A stretch of 45,594 nt of DNA from Bacteroidales bacterium UBA1077 (GTDB lineage: Bacteria; Bacteroidota; Bacteroidia; Bacteroidales; UBA932): positions 1 through 45,594 of the forward strand of contig DCCQ01000014.1 in assembly GCA_002314195.1 (NCBI GenBank), written 5' to 3'. Of this stretch, positions 34,139 through 42,820 are shown piece by piece. Each line of letters starts with the position of its first letter. The first letter of the stretch is position 1. The notes under the pieces were generated by a model that had not been told where the DNA came from, did no database searches, and saw nothing but the letters and a program-made list of their open reading frames with translations. Made by a program: the position numbers and the translations under genes.

Positions 34139-35788
34139 ATGGAGGATAAAAGGATTAAATACCCGATCGGGGTGCAGACGTTTGACAAGATTATCGAGGG
34201 TGGCTATCTTTACATAGACAAGACGGGGTTTGTGCACGATCTGGCGACAAACTATTCATACGTGTTCTTGAGCAGGCCGCGGCGGTTCGGGAAATCGTTG
34301 CTGTCCTCGACGTTCCATAGTTACTTCGAGGGGAATAAAGAACTGTTCAACGGACTGAAGGCCGGGGAACTGAAGAAAGAGTGGACTAAGCATCCGGTGT
34401 TCCACTTCGACATGTCCACGGCTAAGCATTGTAATGAGGAACAATTAGTCAGCGAACTGAATATCAAGCTCTTGGAATATGAACGTCACTACGGCAAAGT
34501 TGACGCAGAAACGGAAATCAACCAACGATTTGAAGGTCTGATACGTAGGGCGGTGGAGCAGACAGGCGAAAAGGCCGTCATAATCATTGATGAATATGAC
34601 GCGCCACTGCTGGATGTGATGAACGACAAGGAGCGGCTGGTGCCTATGCGGCAGATAATGAGGAACTTCTACAGTCCCATCAAGAGTCTGGATCCGTACC
34701 TTCGATTCGTCTTCATCACGGGAATCACCAAGTTCGCGCAGCTCAGCATATTCAGTGAGCTGAACAATCTTATGAACATCTCGATGATGCCGGAATATTC
34801 AGCGATCTGTGGAATATCGAAAAGTGAGCTTGACAGCAAAATGTGCGAGCCGATACAGGCGTTGGCGGAAAGGTTGAATATTCAGTTTGAAGAGGCTCGA
34901 GAACTGCTGAAAGACAACTACGACGGGTATCATTTCAGCGAAGAGTCCGAGGACATCTACAACCCGTTCAGTCTGATGAAGGCGCTGGCCGCCAAGAAGA
35001 TAGGAAGTTATTGGTTTGAGAGCGGCACGCCGACTTTCCTTATGGAGAGAATGCGGGAGGAACGGATGGACGAGGCCAAGCTTGACAGGATGAGTGAGAT
35101 ATCGGAAAGTGATTTTGACATCTCTCCGGAAGTCACCGGCAGCGTCCTGCCGTTGCTCTATCAAGCCGGTTATCTGACCATTAAAAGTTATGATCAAGAA
35201 GACGGGTCATACACTCTGGGCTACCCGAACAAGGAAGTGAGGGAAGGATTCCTGAAAGGTCTTCTCGCAAACTATAAGAGTGCGGAAGGGATGAGCGCCT
35301 CGTTCGTGCTGCAGTTCAACAGGGCCTTGAAAAACAATGACATCGATGGGGCCTTGGGAAGGATGCAGTCTTTCCTTGCGGGAATCCCTTACGATCTGGA
35401 GAACAAGTCCGAGAAGCATTTCCAGACGATCATCTACCTGATCTTCTCCCTGCTTGGGTACTACACTCAGGCCGAGGTGAAGTCCGCCATCGGCCGGGCG
35501 GATGCGGTGTGCCGGACCAAGGATCGGGTCTATGTCTTTGAGTTCAAGGTGGATGGATCAGCGGAAGAGGCACTCAGGCAGATTGACGAGAAAGGGTACC
35601 TGATTCCGTACAGGTTTGAGGGTCTGGAAAACCATGAAACAGCATCAATCACGAAACTGGTCGCAGAGCCTGTCGAAGCGACCAACAGTGACGCTTCGGC
35701 AAGCTCTGCATCCAGAAGAAGACTCGTCAAAGTCGGAGTGAACATCTCCACCCAGACCCGAACGATTGAATCGTGGAAGGTGGCCTGA
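34139..35788 (+). CDS. AAA-ATPase-like protein with C-terminal PD-(D/E)XK nuclease-like domain (DUF1703 type)
   Basis: 549 residues. The N-terminal AAA-ATPase_like domain (PF09820 type) has IGVQTFDKIIEGGYLYIDKT, a Walker-A-like RPRRFGKSLL and a Walker-B-like IIIDEYDAPLLD. The C-terminal PDDEXK_9 domain has GRAD (Asp455) and EFK (Glu468-Lys470), so the nuclease-type site looks intact. These proteins are numerous in Bacteroidota; the function is unproven, with defence or mobile-DNA roles proposed. Residues near 510-530 (VAEPVEATNSDASASSAS) come from an in-frame REP-like pair at 35659-35709. A relic of a second copy lies at 43054-43149, beyond the SPFH operon. Confidence 0.88.
   Translation: MEDKRIKYPIGVQTFDKIIEGGYLYIDKTGFVHDLATNYSYVFLSRPRRFGKSLLSSTFHSYFEGNKELFNGLKAGELKKEWTKHPVFHFDMSTAKHCNEEQLVSELNIKLLEYERHYGKVDAETEINQRFEGLIRRAVEQTGEKAVIIIDEYDAPLLDVMNDKERLVPMRQIMRNFYSPIKSLDPYLRFVFITGITKFAQLSIFSELNNLMNISMMPEYSAICGISKSELDSKMCEPIQALAERLNIQFEEARELLKDNYDGYHFSEESEDIYNPFSLMKALAAKKIGSYWFESGTPTFLMERMREERMDEAKLDRMSEISESDFDISPEVTGSVLPLLYQAGYLTIKSYDQEDGSYTLGYPNKEVREGFLKGLLANYKSAEGMSASFVLQFNRALKNNDIDGALGRMQSFLAGIPYDLENKSEKHFQTIIYLIFSLLGYYTQAEVKSAIGRADAVCRTKDRVYVFEFKVDGSAEEALRQIDEKGYLIPYRFEGLENHETASITKLVAEPVEATNSDASASSASRRRLVKVGVNISTQTRTIESWKVA
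35659..35709. repeat. REP-like palindrome pair inside the AAA/PDDEXK gene
   Basis: GGTCGC (35659-35664) pairs with GCGACC (35678-35683) around AGAGCCTGTCGAA, followed by an inverse second unit, GCTTCGGCAAGCTCTGC (35693-35709). Core, order and encoded octapeptide VAEPVEAT match the element at 19807-19863. Confidence 0.7.
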
Positions 35789-35938
35789 CGTTGGCGTTTC
35801 CGTCACGGTTCTCGCCCCACCCGCGATGATGCCACCTATGGAGGCCACGCCAGGGAAGCAGCAGTCCGTCTTCTTGTAGGAATACCTCGCGTTCTTCTTG
35901 TCCGCTGCAATGAACTGGTGACAAAAGTCAAGATCGGG
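35789..35938. other. 150-bp gap with an open minus-strand frame, no convincing gene
   Basis: This gap separates the convergent AAA/PDDEXK and membrane-protein genes. On the minus strand the frame of the gene at 35939-36676 stays open beyond its TAG stop through the gap and into the AAA gene. It contains a hydrophobic Gly-rich stretch (VASIGGIIAGG). It might be a decayed 3' extension; I see no start or family signal. Confidence 0.3.
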
Positions 35939-36676
35939 CTAAAAGTCAAAATCGTACTCATCCTCCAGTCTGCGACGTTCCCTCTCCATATCTCTTTCTA
36001 CTCTGTTACGTTCCTTTCTAAGTTCTTTTGAAGCTTTATCATAAGCACGATCTATCGACGCATTTATGATAGCTGCCCTTACAACGAGAATCAGAATAAT
36101 TCCAGCCACAACAGCCCCGATAATCACTAATGTTTTCTTGGTTGAGTTGTCATGTGCGGATTGTACCATTACCGGAGACTGAGGCTCACCACCTTGATTG
36201 ACTTCTCGTTTTGATGTTGCATCAGCCTTCTGCGGCATAGCGGCAATCGATGATAATGATGAAACTTGATCATTTGTTGCGTTCTTGCTGACTCTATAGC
36301 CTCGAATTTTCAAGTAGAGGTTAAGCGCCGCGATCAGTATGACAATTATAATATAACCACAATAATCATCTAAAGAGTAACCAATGCTAGACAAAAATAA
36401 CAAACCTGCCAAGATCATTTGAATAAGAGGTTGCGGATTGTGTGATTCTAACCAAGAGGAATTAATCACATGCCCAACAGCTTGCCTGTATTGTGGCAGG
36501 AAGATGACTCGTACAATATTCACGATAGAGGTCAGAATCAAGAGCGTGGCTGTCAGAACATAATATGTCTGAAAACGGAACATCAAACTGGCAATCAGGA
36601 ACAAAGCCGCATAAATGATTGGCGCATAAAGTACCAAGCCACTGCCAACAGATTTAAAAGAAAATTTTGAACTCAT
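35939..36676 (-). CDS. multi-pass membrane protein with charged helical C-terminal tail (operon gene 9)
   Basis: 245 residues, not a family I recognise. About four membrane helices occupy residues 12-125. A Ser/Gln-rich linker follows (about 130-180), then a fifth helix (about 182-204). The last 40 residues are strongly charged and form a likely coiled coil (KELRKERNRVERDMERER), ending in an acidic EDEYDFDF tail. It is the last of nine genes reading left, 46 bp after the WG-repeat gene. A role in holding the other products at the inner membrane is possible but not shown. Confidence 0.72.
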   Translation of the reverse strand: MSSKFSFKSVGSGLVLYAPIIYAALFLIASLMFRFQTYYVLTATLLILTSIVNIVRVIFLPQYRQAVGHVINSSWLESHNPQPLIQMILAGLLFLSSIGYSLDDYCGYIIIVILIAALNLYLKIRGYRVSKNATNDQVSSLSSIAAMPQKADATSKREVNQGGEPQSPVMVQSAHDNSTKKTLVIIGAVVAGIILILVVRAAIINASIDRAYDKASKELRKERNRVERDMERERRRLEDEYDFDF

Positions 36677-36722
36677 AATAAACTGATTATTTTAAATTGA
36701 CTCATTTTGTACCAAACATTTA

Positions 36723-38270
36723 TTAGTGGCCAAACACGACAGAATAGATTTCTTCCCTTGAGTACTCACAAGGCTTGATGACTTTCCCGTCTTGGTACAA
36801 GCCCCACTTGCCGTCAAACGCTCCCGTGATCTTATCATAAGTCCCCATAAACAAGGCTTTATTGTCACCTGTCAGATTATCGATATAGTCATACTCAAAC
36901 GGAAGCATCTCATTCCCTGTCAGGTCTACAATGCCATATTTTCCATCTTTGACTACTATTATATCTTCGTTTCCTCCGCAAAACAAGGAAAATGCATCGC
37001 ACTCACCTTGGTCAGGTATCTCGTCATAAACTGCATCAATCACCAGTTCTCCTTTGCTATTGATGATGCCCCATTTACCTGCTACCTTAACGCAGCAGTA
37101 GAAATCTTTGTACTCGGGGTTACACTCCTCGCAACCGAATGATGGCTTCACAGCCTCACAATTAAAATGAACGATGTCCCTCGACCCATAGTCAATCAAA
37201 TCAACACCACCATCAGTGAATCCGACTATCTTATCACACCCCCAGATCTGTTCATATCTCACTTCAGCAAGCAAGTTTCCCTTACTATCTGCAACCCCGA
37301 ACTTTCCTTCTTTAGCGAGAAGAACATATGGATCATCAGCACCGAAATAATCAAACGCAAAACCTTTCCCGTAATTACTCCAATACAAAGGGATAATCTC
37401 CGAATACACCTTTGGGATCACCTCCTCACCAGCAACAGTCATAATTCCATTCACCCCATTCTGAACGACCTTTAAATACTGTCCATTCTCACTAATCTCA
37501 ATCCGGGAATACTCCGGTTCAAGAATAGTATGACCAGACTTGCCCGCCAAACCAAGTTTGCCATCTTCAACAAAATAGAAATATCCATATTCCTTCAACA
37601 GTTGCTGCTGATAATCATATTCCTCGGAACAATCATAGTCATAACCAGCACCAAATATTTTTTTTGCCAAGTCATCATCGGCTTTTTCCCGCAGAACCTC
37701 CATTTTTATGTCCTCACAGGCAGCCCCATCCAATGCTGCGATTCTTTGTCTTGCCGAATTGAATATGGCAAGAACCTTCTCAAACCGTTCCTGTGACAAC
37801 TGATAGTTCTGCCAATGCCTCCAGTTGTCGTCTCCGAATATAAACGCCCACAACTCATTGGATTTGGATAAAGTCATCGTGAAGTTCCCGCTTCCCGCGA
37901 AATCCCTGTTATGCCAACGCCCTCTTAGAGAAACCGGATAATATCCCTCCGTTTCAGCCAGCCCACATTTCTCAGAAAAGCGCAGATCTTCCAAATCGCC
38001 TATTTCAGTGTAAATGGAACTTCCCGGGACAGCATATTCCACCTTCAGCGAGAAATCCGATCTTCGATAATAAAAAGCAGCGTCGCCATACATATACCCT
38101 ATAAGGCAATGACCTTGTACAGGAACATCCCCAAATTGTTCCACAACAATGCCGATTATCTCCTCATAGGCTTCTTTGGTAATAATATCTTTCTTTTCCT
38201 CCACACTCAAGCAAGAGGTCAACAGCATGAAAGTGGCGAGGATTGCAGCTATGCGCTTAATGATTTTCAT
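36723..38270 (-). CDS. WG-repeat lipoprotein (operon gene 8)
   Basis: 515 residues. The signal peptide ends in a lipobox LLTSC (Cys20), so it should be anchored in the envelope. An N-terminal domain of about 190 residues has no clear match. From about residue 220 there are WG repeats (also called KWG): FVEDGKLGLAGKSGHTILEP, VKVAGKWGIINSKGELVI, VKDGKYGIVDLTGNEMLP and DGKWGLYQDGKVIKP, which form a beta-propeller or repeat scaffold for binding. It starts 3 bp after the preceding gene's stop, so the two are tightly coupled. Its co-occurrence with GYF_2 and SPFH proteins is the unusual point. Confidence 0.88.
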   Translation of the reverse strand: MKIIKRIAAILATFMLLTSCLSVEEKKDIITKEAYEEIIGIVVEQFGDVPVQGHCLIGYMYGDAAFYYRRSDFSLKVEYAVPGSSIYTEIGDLEDLRFSEKCGLAETEGYYPVSLRGRWHNRDFAGSGNFTMTLSKSNELWAFIFGDDNWRHWQNYQLSQERFEKVLAIFNSARQRIAALDGAACEDIKMEVLREKADDDLAKKIFGAGYDYDCSEEYDYQQQLLKEYGYFYFVEDGKLGLAGKSGHTILEPEYSRIEISENGQYLKVVQNGVNGIMTVAGEEVIPKVYSEIIPLYWSNYGKGFAFDYFGADDPYVLLAKEGKFGVADSKGNLLAEVRYEQIWGCDKIVGFTDGGVDLIDYGSRDIVHFNCEAVKPSFGCEECNPEYKDFYCCVKVAGKWGIINSKGELVIDAVYDEIPDQGECDAFSLFCGGNEDIIVVKDGKYGIVDLTGNEMLPFEYDYIDNLTGDNKALFMGTYDKITGAFDGKWGLYQDGKVIKPCEYSREEIYSVVFGH

Positions 38271-38273
38271 AGC

Positions 38274-38669
38274 CTAATCATCTGATGACAGCCTGTACCG
38301 CCCACTGAATTCCCCGACACCTGACACGACAAGTGAACCATCCTTTTTCAGATGTACGCGCCCGACCTGTTTCAAGCTACCATCATCGCGAACCTCACAA
38401 AGTTCATTAGGCTCCCTGAAAACATAAGGCATCAATAACCCCAATTTCTCATAACCCCGTCCGATTGGTTGGAACTGGAAGGTCTTAAGTGTCCCCATAT
38501 CTTTGAGTACAAACAACATATATTCTTCACCTTTTGAATATACGCCATCTATTGCATCGAAATCGACATTCTGTACTTTAGGAGTACACAGAACGAACGG
38601 AGAAAACAAAAACAACAACACTATGAATATCGTTATTTTCACATCCTTTAAACAATATGTAGCATTCAT
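38274..38669 (-). CDS. small exported protein of unknown function (operon gene 7)
   Basis: 131 residues. An N-terminal hydrophobic segment (IFIVLLFLFSPFVLC, about residues 13-28) works as a signal peptide or anchor, with a Cys at 28 that might be lipidated. The rest (about 100 residues) is beta-rich (EYMLFVLKDMGTLKTFQF), with two repeats of the pattern LxVxxDGSLxxxGxVxL near the end. I do not recognise it. It starts 17 bp after the preceding gene's stop and is followed 3 bp later by the WG-repeat lipoprotein, suggesting they act together in the envelope. Confidence 0.65.
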   Translation of the reverse strand: MNATYCLKDVKITIFIVLLFLFSPFVLCTPKVQNVDFDAIDGVYSKGEEYMLFVLKDMGTLKTFQFQPIGRGYEKLGLLMPYVFREPNELCEVRDDGSLKQVGRVHLKKDGSLVVSGVGEFSGRYRLSSDD

Positions 38670-38686
38670 TTCTAATAACTATAATT

Positions 38687-39094
38687 TCATTTTTTGTTTT
38701 CTTTAGCTTTTTCATCCTTAGAGACGCAATCTTTATACGAAGCCATCAATCTGATAGTCTCGTCAGAATAGCCCGCAAGCCCGTCCACACTATTTTCCAT
38801 CGCTGCAACGCCGGCACCAGCAATCCCGACAGTGAAAAGGGCCGTGATGAAATTCCAATAGGAGGTATACACCATAAAGAGCACTACAAAGGCGGCATAA
38901 ATAAACTTATAATTATTGGCCACCCGGAACATCAATTTATTCTCTACTTTAAGAGATTCGATATTCTCCTTGATGGACTCCAAATCATAATTGGCAGTCA
39001 TATTATTCAGAAAATCAGTCACATAAGGACCTTTTTCCTTTCCATTGTTGATAACCTTGCCATCCAACAATTTACACAAAAGCGAGTAATTCAT
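38687..39094 (-). CDS. small two-helix membrane protein (operon gene 6)
   Basis: 135 residues. The N-terminal half is soluble and helical (ESIKENIESLKVENKLMFRV, a likely coiled coil). Two adjacent membrane helices follow (about 64-100), then a short charged, Lys-rich tail (KDEKAKENKK). No family recognised. The layout, a cytosolic coil plus a membrane hairpin, recalls adaptors that bring cytosolic partners to the membrane. The gap to the next upstream gene is 12 bp. Confidence 0.68.
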   Translation of the reverse strand: MNYSLLCKLLDGKVINNGKEKGPYVTDFLNNMTANYDLESIKENIESLKVENKLMFRVANNYKFIYAAFVVLFMVYTSYWNFITALFTVGIAGAGVAAMENSVDGLAGYSDETIRLMASYKDCVSKDEKAKENKK

Positions 39095-39106
39095 GATAGT
39101 TGTTAA

Positions 39107-39475
39107 TTATTCACATCTATTATCTTCGGATCTTGCGCTAGACAACGCATAAATCACAGCGCATCCGACAACAGAAAGCAAGAGAGCGGATGCGATGTAA
39201 ATGTCGATACGATACTCAAATAATGAGAATATTACATTGAATATAATGAGTGCCACAGAAAGCATCCAAGAAGCCACCTTTATCGACACTCCACGTTTTC
39301 CGTTTGAAAATGTGATTCCCATGGCCGGTATGAGGCCAGACATTATTGTTATGGAAGCCACGACCAATGACACCCAGTTTCTGCCATCGGCAGTTGATGC
39401 AAAAATCTCGCACACAAAGCCAAGAAGCAGAGCGATGACAATGGCGAACAAGAACTTTACTGTGTTGATTTTCAT
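39107..39475 (-). CDS. small four-helix membrane protein (operon gene 5)
   Basis: 122 residues with about four membrane helices (roughly 7-27, 34-53, 66-86 and 90-110) and a short charged C-terminus. No motif recognised. It lies 5 bp from the preceding gene's stop, inside the nine-gene run. Its small size and lack of polar residues in the helices argue for a structural or membrane-modulating part rather than a transporter. Confidence 0.68.
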   Translation of the reverse strand: MKINTVKFLFAIVIALLLGFVCEIFASTADGRNWVSLVVASITIMSGLIPAMGITFSNGKRGVSIKVASWMLSVALIIFNVIFSLFEYRIDIYIASALLLSVVGCAVIYALSSARSEDNRCE

Positions 39476-39480
39476 AGATA

Positions 39481-39813
39481 CTATTTGATTTTTGCTACCA
39501 CAAATAATTTATTGATTTCAGGGACACTTGATGCGGCTTTCCAATCCGGAAAGCCCTCTTTCCAAACCAATGTGTCACTTTTTAGCAAATCATTCTGGAT
39601 CAGTTTCACCAACTCATCATTGTTGAACGGCCCAGCCTGAGTGCCGTCCACCACCAAATAAGTCAATTGTTGAACAGGTGATGGTGGAACCTGGTGCTGA
39701 ACGGAGTTCTGAGAAGACAGACAACCTGACATGATGTCCGGAACCTGTTTGATCATAGACATGCCAATGCCTAACTCAAGCATCTTTTCAATGAAAGCAG
39801 AACTATCTTCCAT
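39481..39813 (-). CDS. small GYF_2 (DUF4339) domain protein (operon gene 4)
   Basis: 110 residues from the ATG at 39813; a TTG at 39852 in the same frame would add 13 residues and overlap the upstream gene, so the ATG is preferred and leaves an 11-bp gap. A helical N-terminal 45 residues precede a GYF_2 domain (about 50-105) with the hallmarks YLVVDGTQAGPFNNDELVKL and WKEGFPDW. GYF_2 domains are thought to bind proline-rich or membrane-protein tails; here the SPFH protein has a Pro-rich end (PPPVPGCPPPIP) that could be the ligand. One of three GYF_2 modules in this operon. Confidence 0.8.
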   Translation of the reverse strand: MEDSSAFIEKMLELGIGMSMIKQVPDIMSGCLSSQNSVQHQVPPSPVQQLTYLVVDGTQAGPFNNDELVKLIQNDLLKSDTLVWKEGFPDWKAASSVPEINKLFVVAKIK

Positions 39814-39824
39814 ACATAGTGAGA

Positions 39825-40160
39825 TTAACCGACAACTATTATCTGAGGACAATCCTTAAGCATTTTCCACCCAGGCCACCCATTTGTCCAAACATATGTC
39901 TCAAGAGATATTTCCTCATCCTTCAACATTCTCCTCAACTGCTCGGACGTGTACGGACCTTTCGGTTCACTTCCAAACGCGACCACATATTGGATGTCTT
40001 CATGTTTTTGAAAAACAGGAAGAGCCACATGTGACGGGATGTCCACCTGAGGAACTGATACTTGCATCGCTTTTATGCTCTTCTGTGCTTTTTCTGTCAT
40101 TTTCTCCCACACGTCCGAATCAGCCAGATTGTTCATCGTATTGAAATCCAATTGCTTCAT
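39825..40160 (-). CDS. small GYF_2 (DUF4339) domain protein (operon gene 3)
   Basis: 111 residues, no signal peptide. A charged helical N-terminus (about 1-50) is followed by a GYF_2 domain (about 57-107) showing GPYTSEQLRRML and WTNGWPGWK. It is 12 bp after the SPFH gene, whose own C-terminal GYF_2 domain it resembles. The pair of small GYF_2 proteins (this and the next gene) probably arose by duplication with strong divergence. Likely a soluble adaptor. Confidence 0.8.
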   Translation of the reverse strand: MKQLDFNTMNNLADSDVWEKMTEKAQKSIKAMQVSVPQVDIPSHVALPVFQKHEDIQYVVAFGSEPKGPYTSEQLRRMLKDEEISLETYVWTNGWPGWKMLKDCPQIIVVG

Positions 40161-40172
40161 ATTTATTTATAT

Positions 40173-41666
40173 TTATTTGGTTGGAATTGGTGGAGGGCAA
40201 CCAGGTACAGGAGGGGGAACCGGAGCGAACAATGCGGATAACGCAGGAATCAAATTGATTGGAGTCCAGTCTGTCATACCTTCGCGCCATCCTAAAGTGT
40301 CCCCATTAATTTGTCCATGGGAAACCATCTGGGATATTTCAGCCATATCGCAAGGGCCATATTGCTGCCCACTGACCACTAAATAAAACACGACAGAGTT
40401 CTGGTTTGGTACAGGCGGAGGCCCTTGCATTGGTTTTCCGGCACCAGACATGGCTGAATTCATGATCTGTCCCATCTGGTTCATCATGTTCGTTGCCTGT
40501 CCACCTACAGCAGCGCCCATCATCATGCCGGTCATCATGCCGGCCGGATTCATGTGGCCATCTGATGAGCCAAGGTTCATTGACCCCATCTTTCCCATAC
40601 CCTCCATTCCAGTCTTCAACACCTCAGCCTGTTTGTTGATGGCATGGGCGTTGATGTAGGCAGACTCGCTTGCAAGGCCAGTTTGTTTGGCGGCCTGTTC
40701 AGACTGAACATGTTGGGCGAACTGAGACTCTTCCCTCATCCTGGAAGCCATGTCAGCCATGTGCTCCATCTGTGTCTGCGCCATCTTTTGGGCAGTCTCG
40801 TTCCTGATGTCAGCATCTGTACGCATTGTCTGACGCTGAATCTCATAACCCAACAAGGCTGTCTTTTCATTCTCAAGATTGTAAAGATGAGTCTGGTCCT
40901 CAGTCAGTCTCTTCAACCTCTGATAACCTTCGCTGTCCTCGTCATAGCGGATGTCTTCGATGTTGATGCCGCTGGCAAAGACTCCGAAACGATGCGCGAT
41001 GGGATCCTGAATGCGAGAGCAGATGTAACTGCCCAACTCCCCTATCAAACCATTGAAATGCATTATGAATATTCCTGTGTCCTTTGGAGCATTGGAGACC
41101 ACCCTCTTGACTTCCTGAGTCAGCAGAGTCTTGACTTTAGACTCAAAATCCGCCATAGAAGTGTCACTGGAGCCCCACGCTTCCAGAAAATATTTCAGAA
41201 ACTCCTGCTGTGTCGGAATCTCAAATGTCATCGCGCCCTTGATCGCGACTTCGATGTCATATGCCTTGTACTCTGGCTCTGAAGGGATAACCCTAAAGAA
41301 CGGGATGACAAACGGCAACTCCATTCCCTTAGAGAGGTTGATGAAGTACACCTCCGCCGGGAAAGGAGTACCTCCTTTGTAGGCAGCCCCTATTATGGAT
41401 GCCAGAACAGGCATATTCTCTGTCCTGACAACATCATCATAAGGTCCAGTTATCACATCATAACTTCCCTTGTTCTGGTAAAGGAACACAGCGGCCTGCC
41501 CCGGCCTTACGCGCAGGCTGCTGCCATAGCGGATGGAATTCTCCCTCTTCGACTGTCCGACCCCTCTGGATGCATCAGGACGCCATTTCCAAATCAGGAA
41601 ATCCTTCTCGTCACAACGGATGGAATCCATTATGCCGCCTTCTTTTTTGTGTCCAAACAATCCCAT
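40173..41666 (-). CDS. YdjI-like SPFH protein with C-terminal GYF_2 domain (operon gene 2)
   Basis: 497 residues. The N-terminus (MGLFGHKKEGG, then DEKDFLIWKWRP) and the band-7/SPFH domain (about 20-250) match the YdjI/virion-core-like group rather than flotillin. A long helical stretch (about 250-350) with Gln/Met-rich repeats should form the coiled coil used for ring assembly. A Gly/Met-rich linker (about 365-420) leads to a Pro-rich hinge (PPPVP), a GYF_2 domain (about 427-476; GPCDMAEISQM, WREGMTDW) and a second Pro-rich end (PPPVPGCPPPIP). In Bacillus, YdjI works with zinc-ribbon YdjG to recruit PspA to the membrane. The zinc-ribbon gene directly upstream (13 bp) fits that model. No PspA is visible. 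Confidence 0.88.
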   Translation of the reverse strand: MGLFGHKKEGGIMDSIRCDEKDFLIWKWRPDASRGVGQSKRENSIRYGSSLRVRPGQAAVFLYQNKGSYDVITGPYDDVVRTENMPVLASIIGAAYKGGTPFPAEVYFINLSKGMELPFVIPFFRVIPSEPEYKAYDIEVAIKGAMTFEIPTQQEFLKYFLEAWGSSDTSMADFESKVKTLLTQEVKRVVSNAPKDTGIFIMHFNGLIGELGSYICSRIQDPIAHRFGVFASGINIEDIRYDEDSEGYQRLKRLTEDQTHLYNLENEKTALLGYEIQRQTMRTDADIRNETAQKMAQTQMEHMADMASRMREESQFAQHVQSEQAAKQTGLASESAYINAHAINKQAEVLKTGMEGMGKMGSMNLGSSDGHMNPAGMMTGMMMGAAVGGQATNMMNQMGQIMNSAMSGAGKPMQGPPPVPNQNSVVFYLVVSGQQYGPCDMAEISQMVSHGQINGDTLGWREGMTDWTPINLIPALSALFAPVPPPVPGCPPPIPTK

Positions 41667-41679
41667 ATCATTTGATAAC

Positions 41680-42687
41680 TTATAACCCGCTATTATCCGC
41701 CTCAGAAATCGCTTTCATCATTGCACCCCTAACTTGTTGATTCTTAATTGAAAATACAACGATTTTCGCTTGTTGTGGTTTCCCTTTTGACAACCAGTAA
41801 TTGATTTCTTGGACAGCTATATCGTCAAGCATTTCATCCACATTCCCAGAATGCTTCTTAATCGCTGTTCTCGCTCCAGCATAATTGTTCTCCTCAAGAC
41901 AAGCATTCATTTCAGTTCTAGCCTCATCGTTAATTTCACCTCTGATTCCAAAATAAGGAACCACAACAGCGACTACAATAAAAAAAGGAATAGCTAACCA
42001 GAATAGATTAAAATGCTTTTTCCGCTTTTCCGAATTAGCCAACAATGATTTGTATTCAGAAATAATTGAATGGATCTCTGGATCATCTCTGTCAAATCGG
42101 GAAAGGGCTAACAATGCTTGATTTGCCCTTCCATACCAAGCTCTCTTTACTGGCCTCATCATCAGCATATTCCCACCATTCAGCATGGAAGAATCATCTG
42201 TAGAGATATAGTTTGAATAAGAGAACTCCAGCATTTGAATAAGCCCTTCTTTGGTATATGGCAATGTAAAAGAACTTATTACCGAAACCATTCGTTGGGC
42301 TGGGGTCTGAAGGGGAAAAAGGTCACTAATGCTATTTTTCGGAGCGCACGCCTCATCATAACGTCTTTGAAACTCCTTGATCATAGCACTAGCATCCTTA
42401 CTGGCCTGACTTTCTTTCTGAAAAACAAAGCCACACTCTGGACATGAGAGCATTGTATCAGTTATCGGAGCACCGCAATGCGGACATTTCTTGACACCTT
42501 TTGTTTCATGCGACACCGCTGTTCTGGAATCAGACAGTTTCGCAAGTTCGTTGTCAAGGTACATCTCGACCAGATCCGGATCCTCTCCAACCTCTTTGGC
42601 CTTGTTCAAAATGAGTTCCCTATGCTTCGGAGAAACCGTACCACTTTCGATGGCCAATTTGACCATCTGAACTATCTTTTCATTCAT
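41680..42687 (-). CDS. membrane-anchored zinc-ribbon protein, YdjG-like (operon gene 1)
   Basis: 335 residues. A helical N-terminal 50 residues (HRELILNKAKEVGEDPDLVEMYLDNEL pattern) precede a four-Cys zinc ribbon: Cys68-x2-Cys71 and Cys82-x2-Cys85 (KCPHCGAPI, SCPECGFVF). A soluble helical region follows, then one membrane helix (227-248), and a C-terminal domain with helical repeats (about 255-335). No signal peptide, so the zinc ribbon faces the cytosol. It is the first gene of the run and 13 bp from the SPFH gene. This combination matches YdjG/YdjI of the Bacillus ydjFGHI operon, so a membrane-stress adaptor role is likely. Confidence 0.85.
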   Translation of the reverse strand: MNEKIVQMVKLAIESGTVSPKHRELILNKAKEVGEDPDLVEMYLDNELAKLSDSRTAVSHETKGVKKCPHCGAPITDTMLSCPECGFVFQKESQASKDASAMIKEFQRRYDEACAPKNSISDLFPLQTPAQRMVSVISSFTLPYTKEGLIQMLEFSYSNYISTDDSSMLNGGNMLMMRPVKRAWYGRANQALLALSRFDRDDPEIHSIISEYKSLLANSEKRKKHFNLFWLAIPFFIVVAVVVPYFGIRGEINDEARTEMNACLEENNYAGARTAIKKHSGNVDEMLDDIAVQEINYWLSKGKPQQAKIVVFSIKNQQVRGAMMKAISEADNSGL

Positions 42688-42820
42688 GTTTTTAACCGTT
42701 AAACTTAAACAAAAAATATTTTTCCATAATATCTGGTTTTATATTAATTGAATCCCTCCTATAGTCATTTCCGTGCAGCGACAAAACACACGTTGCCGCT
42801 TACTAAATCGTCATGGTGCG

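Noticed and set aside
40173..41666. A phage structural gene, since such SPFH proteins are often labelled virion core protein
   Set aside because: No other phage genes are nearby, and the N-terminus and neighbour match the YdjG/YdjI membrane-stress group.
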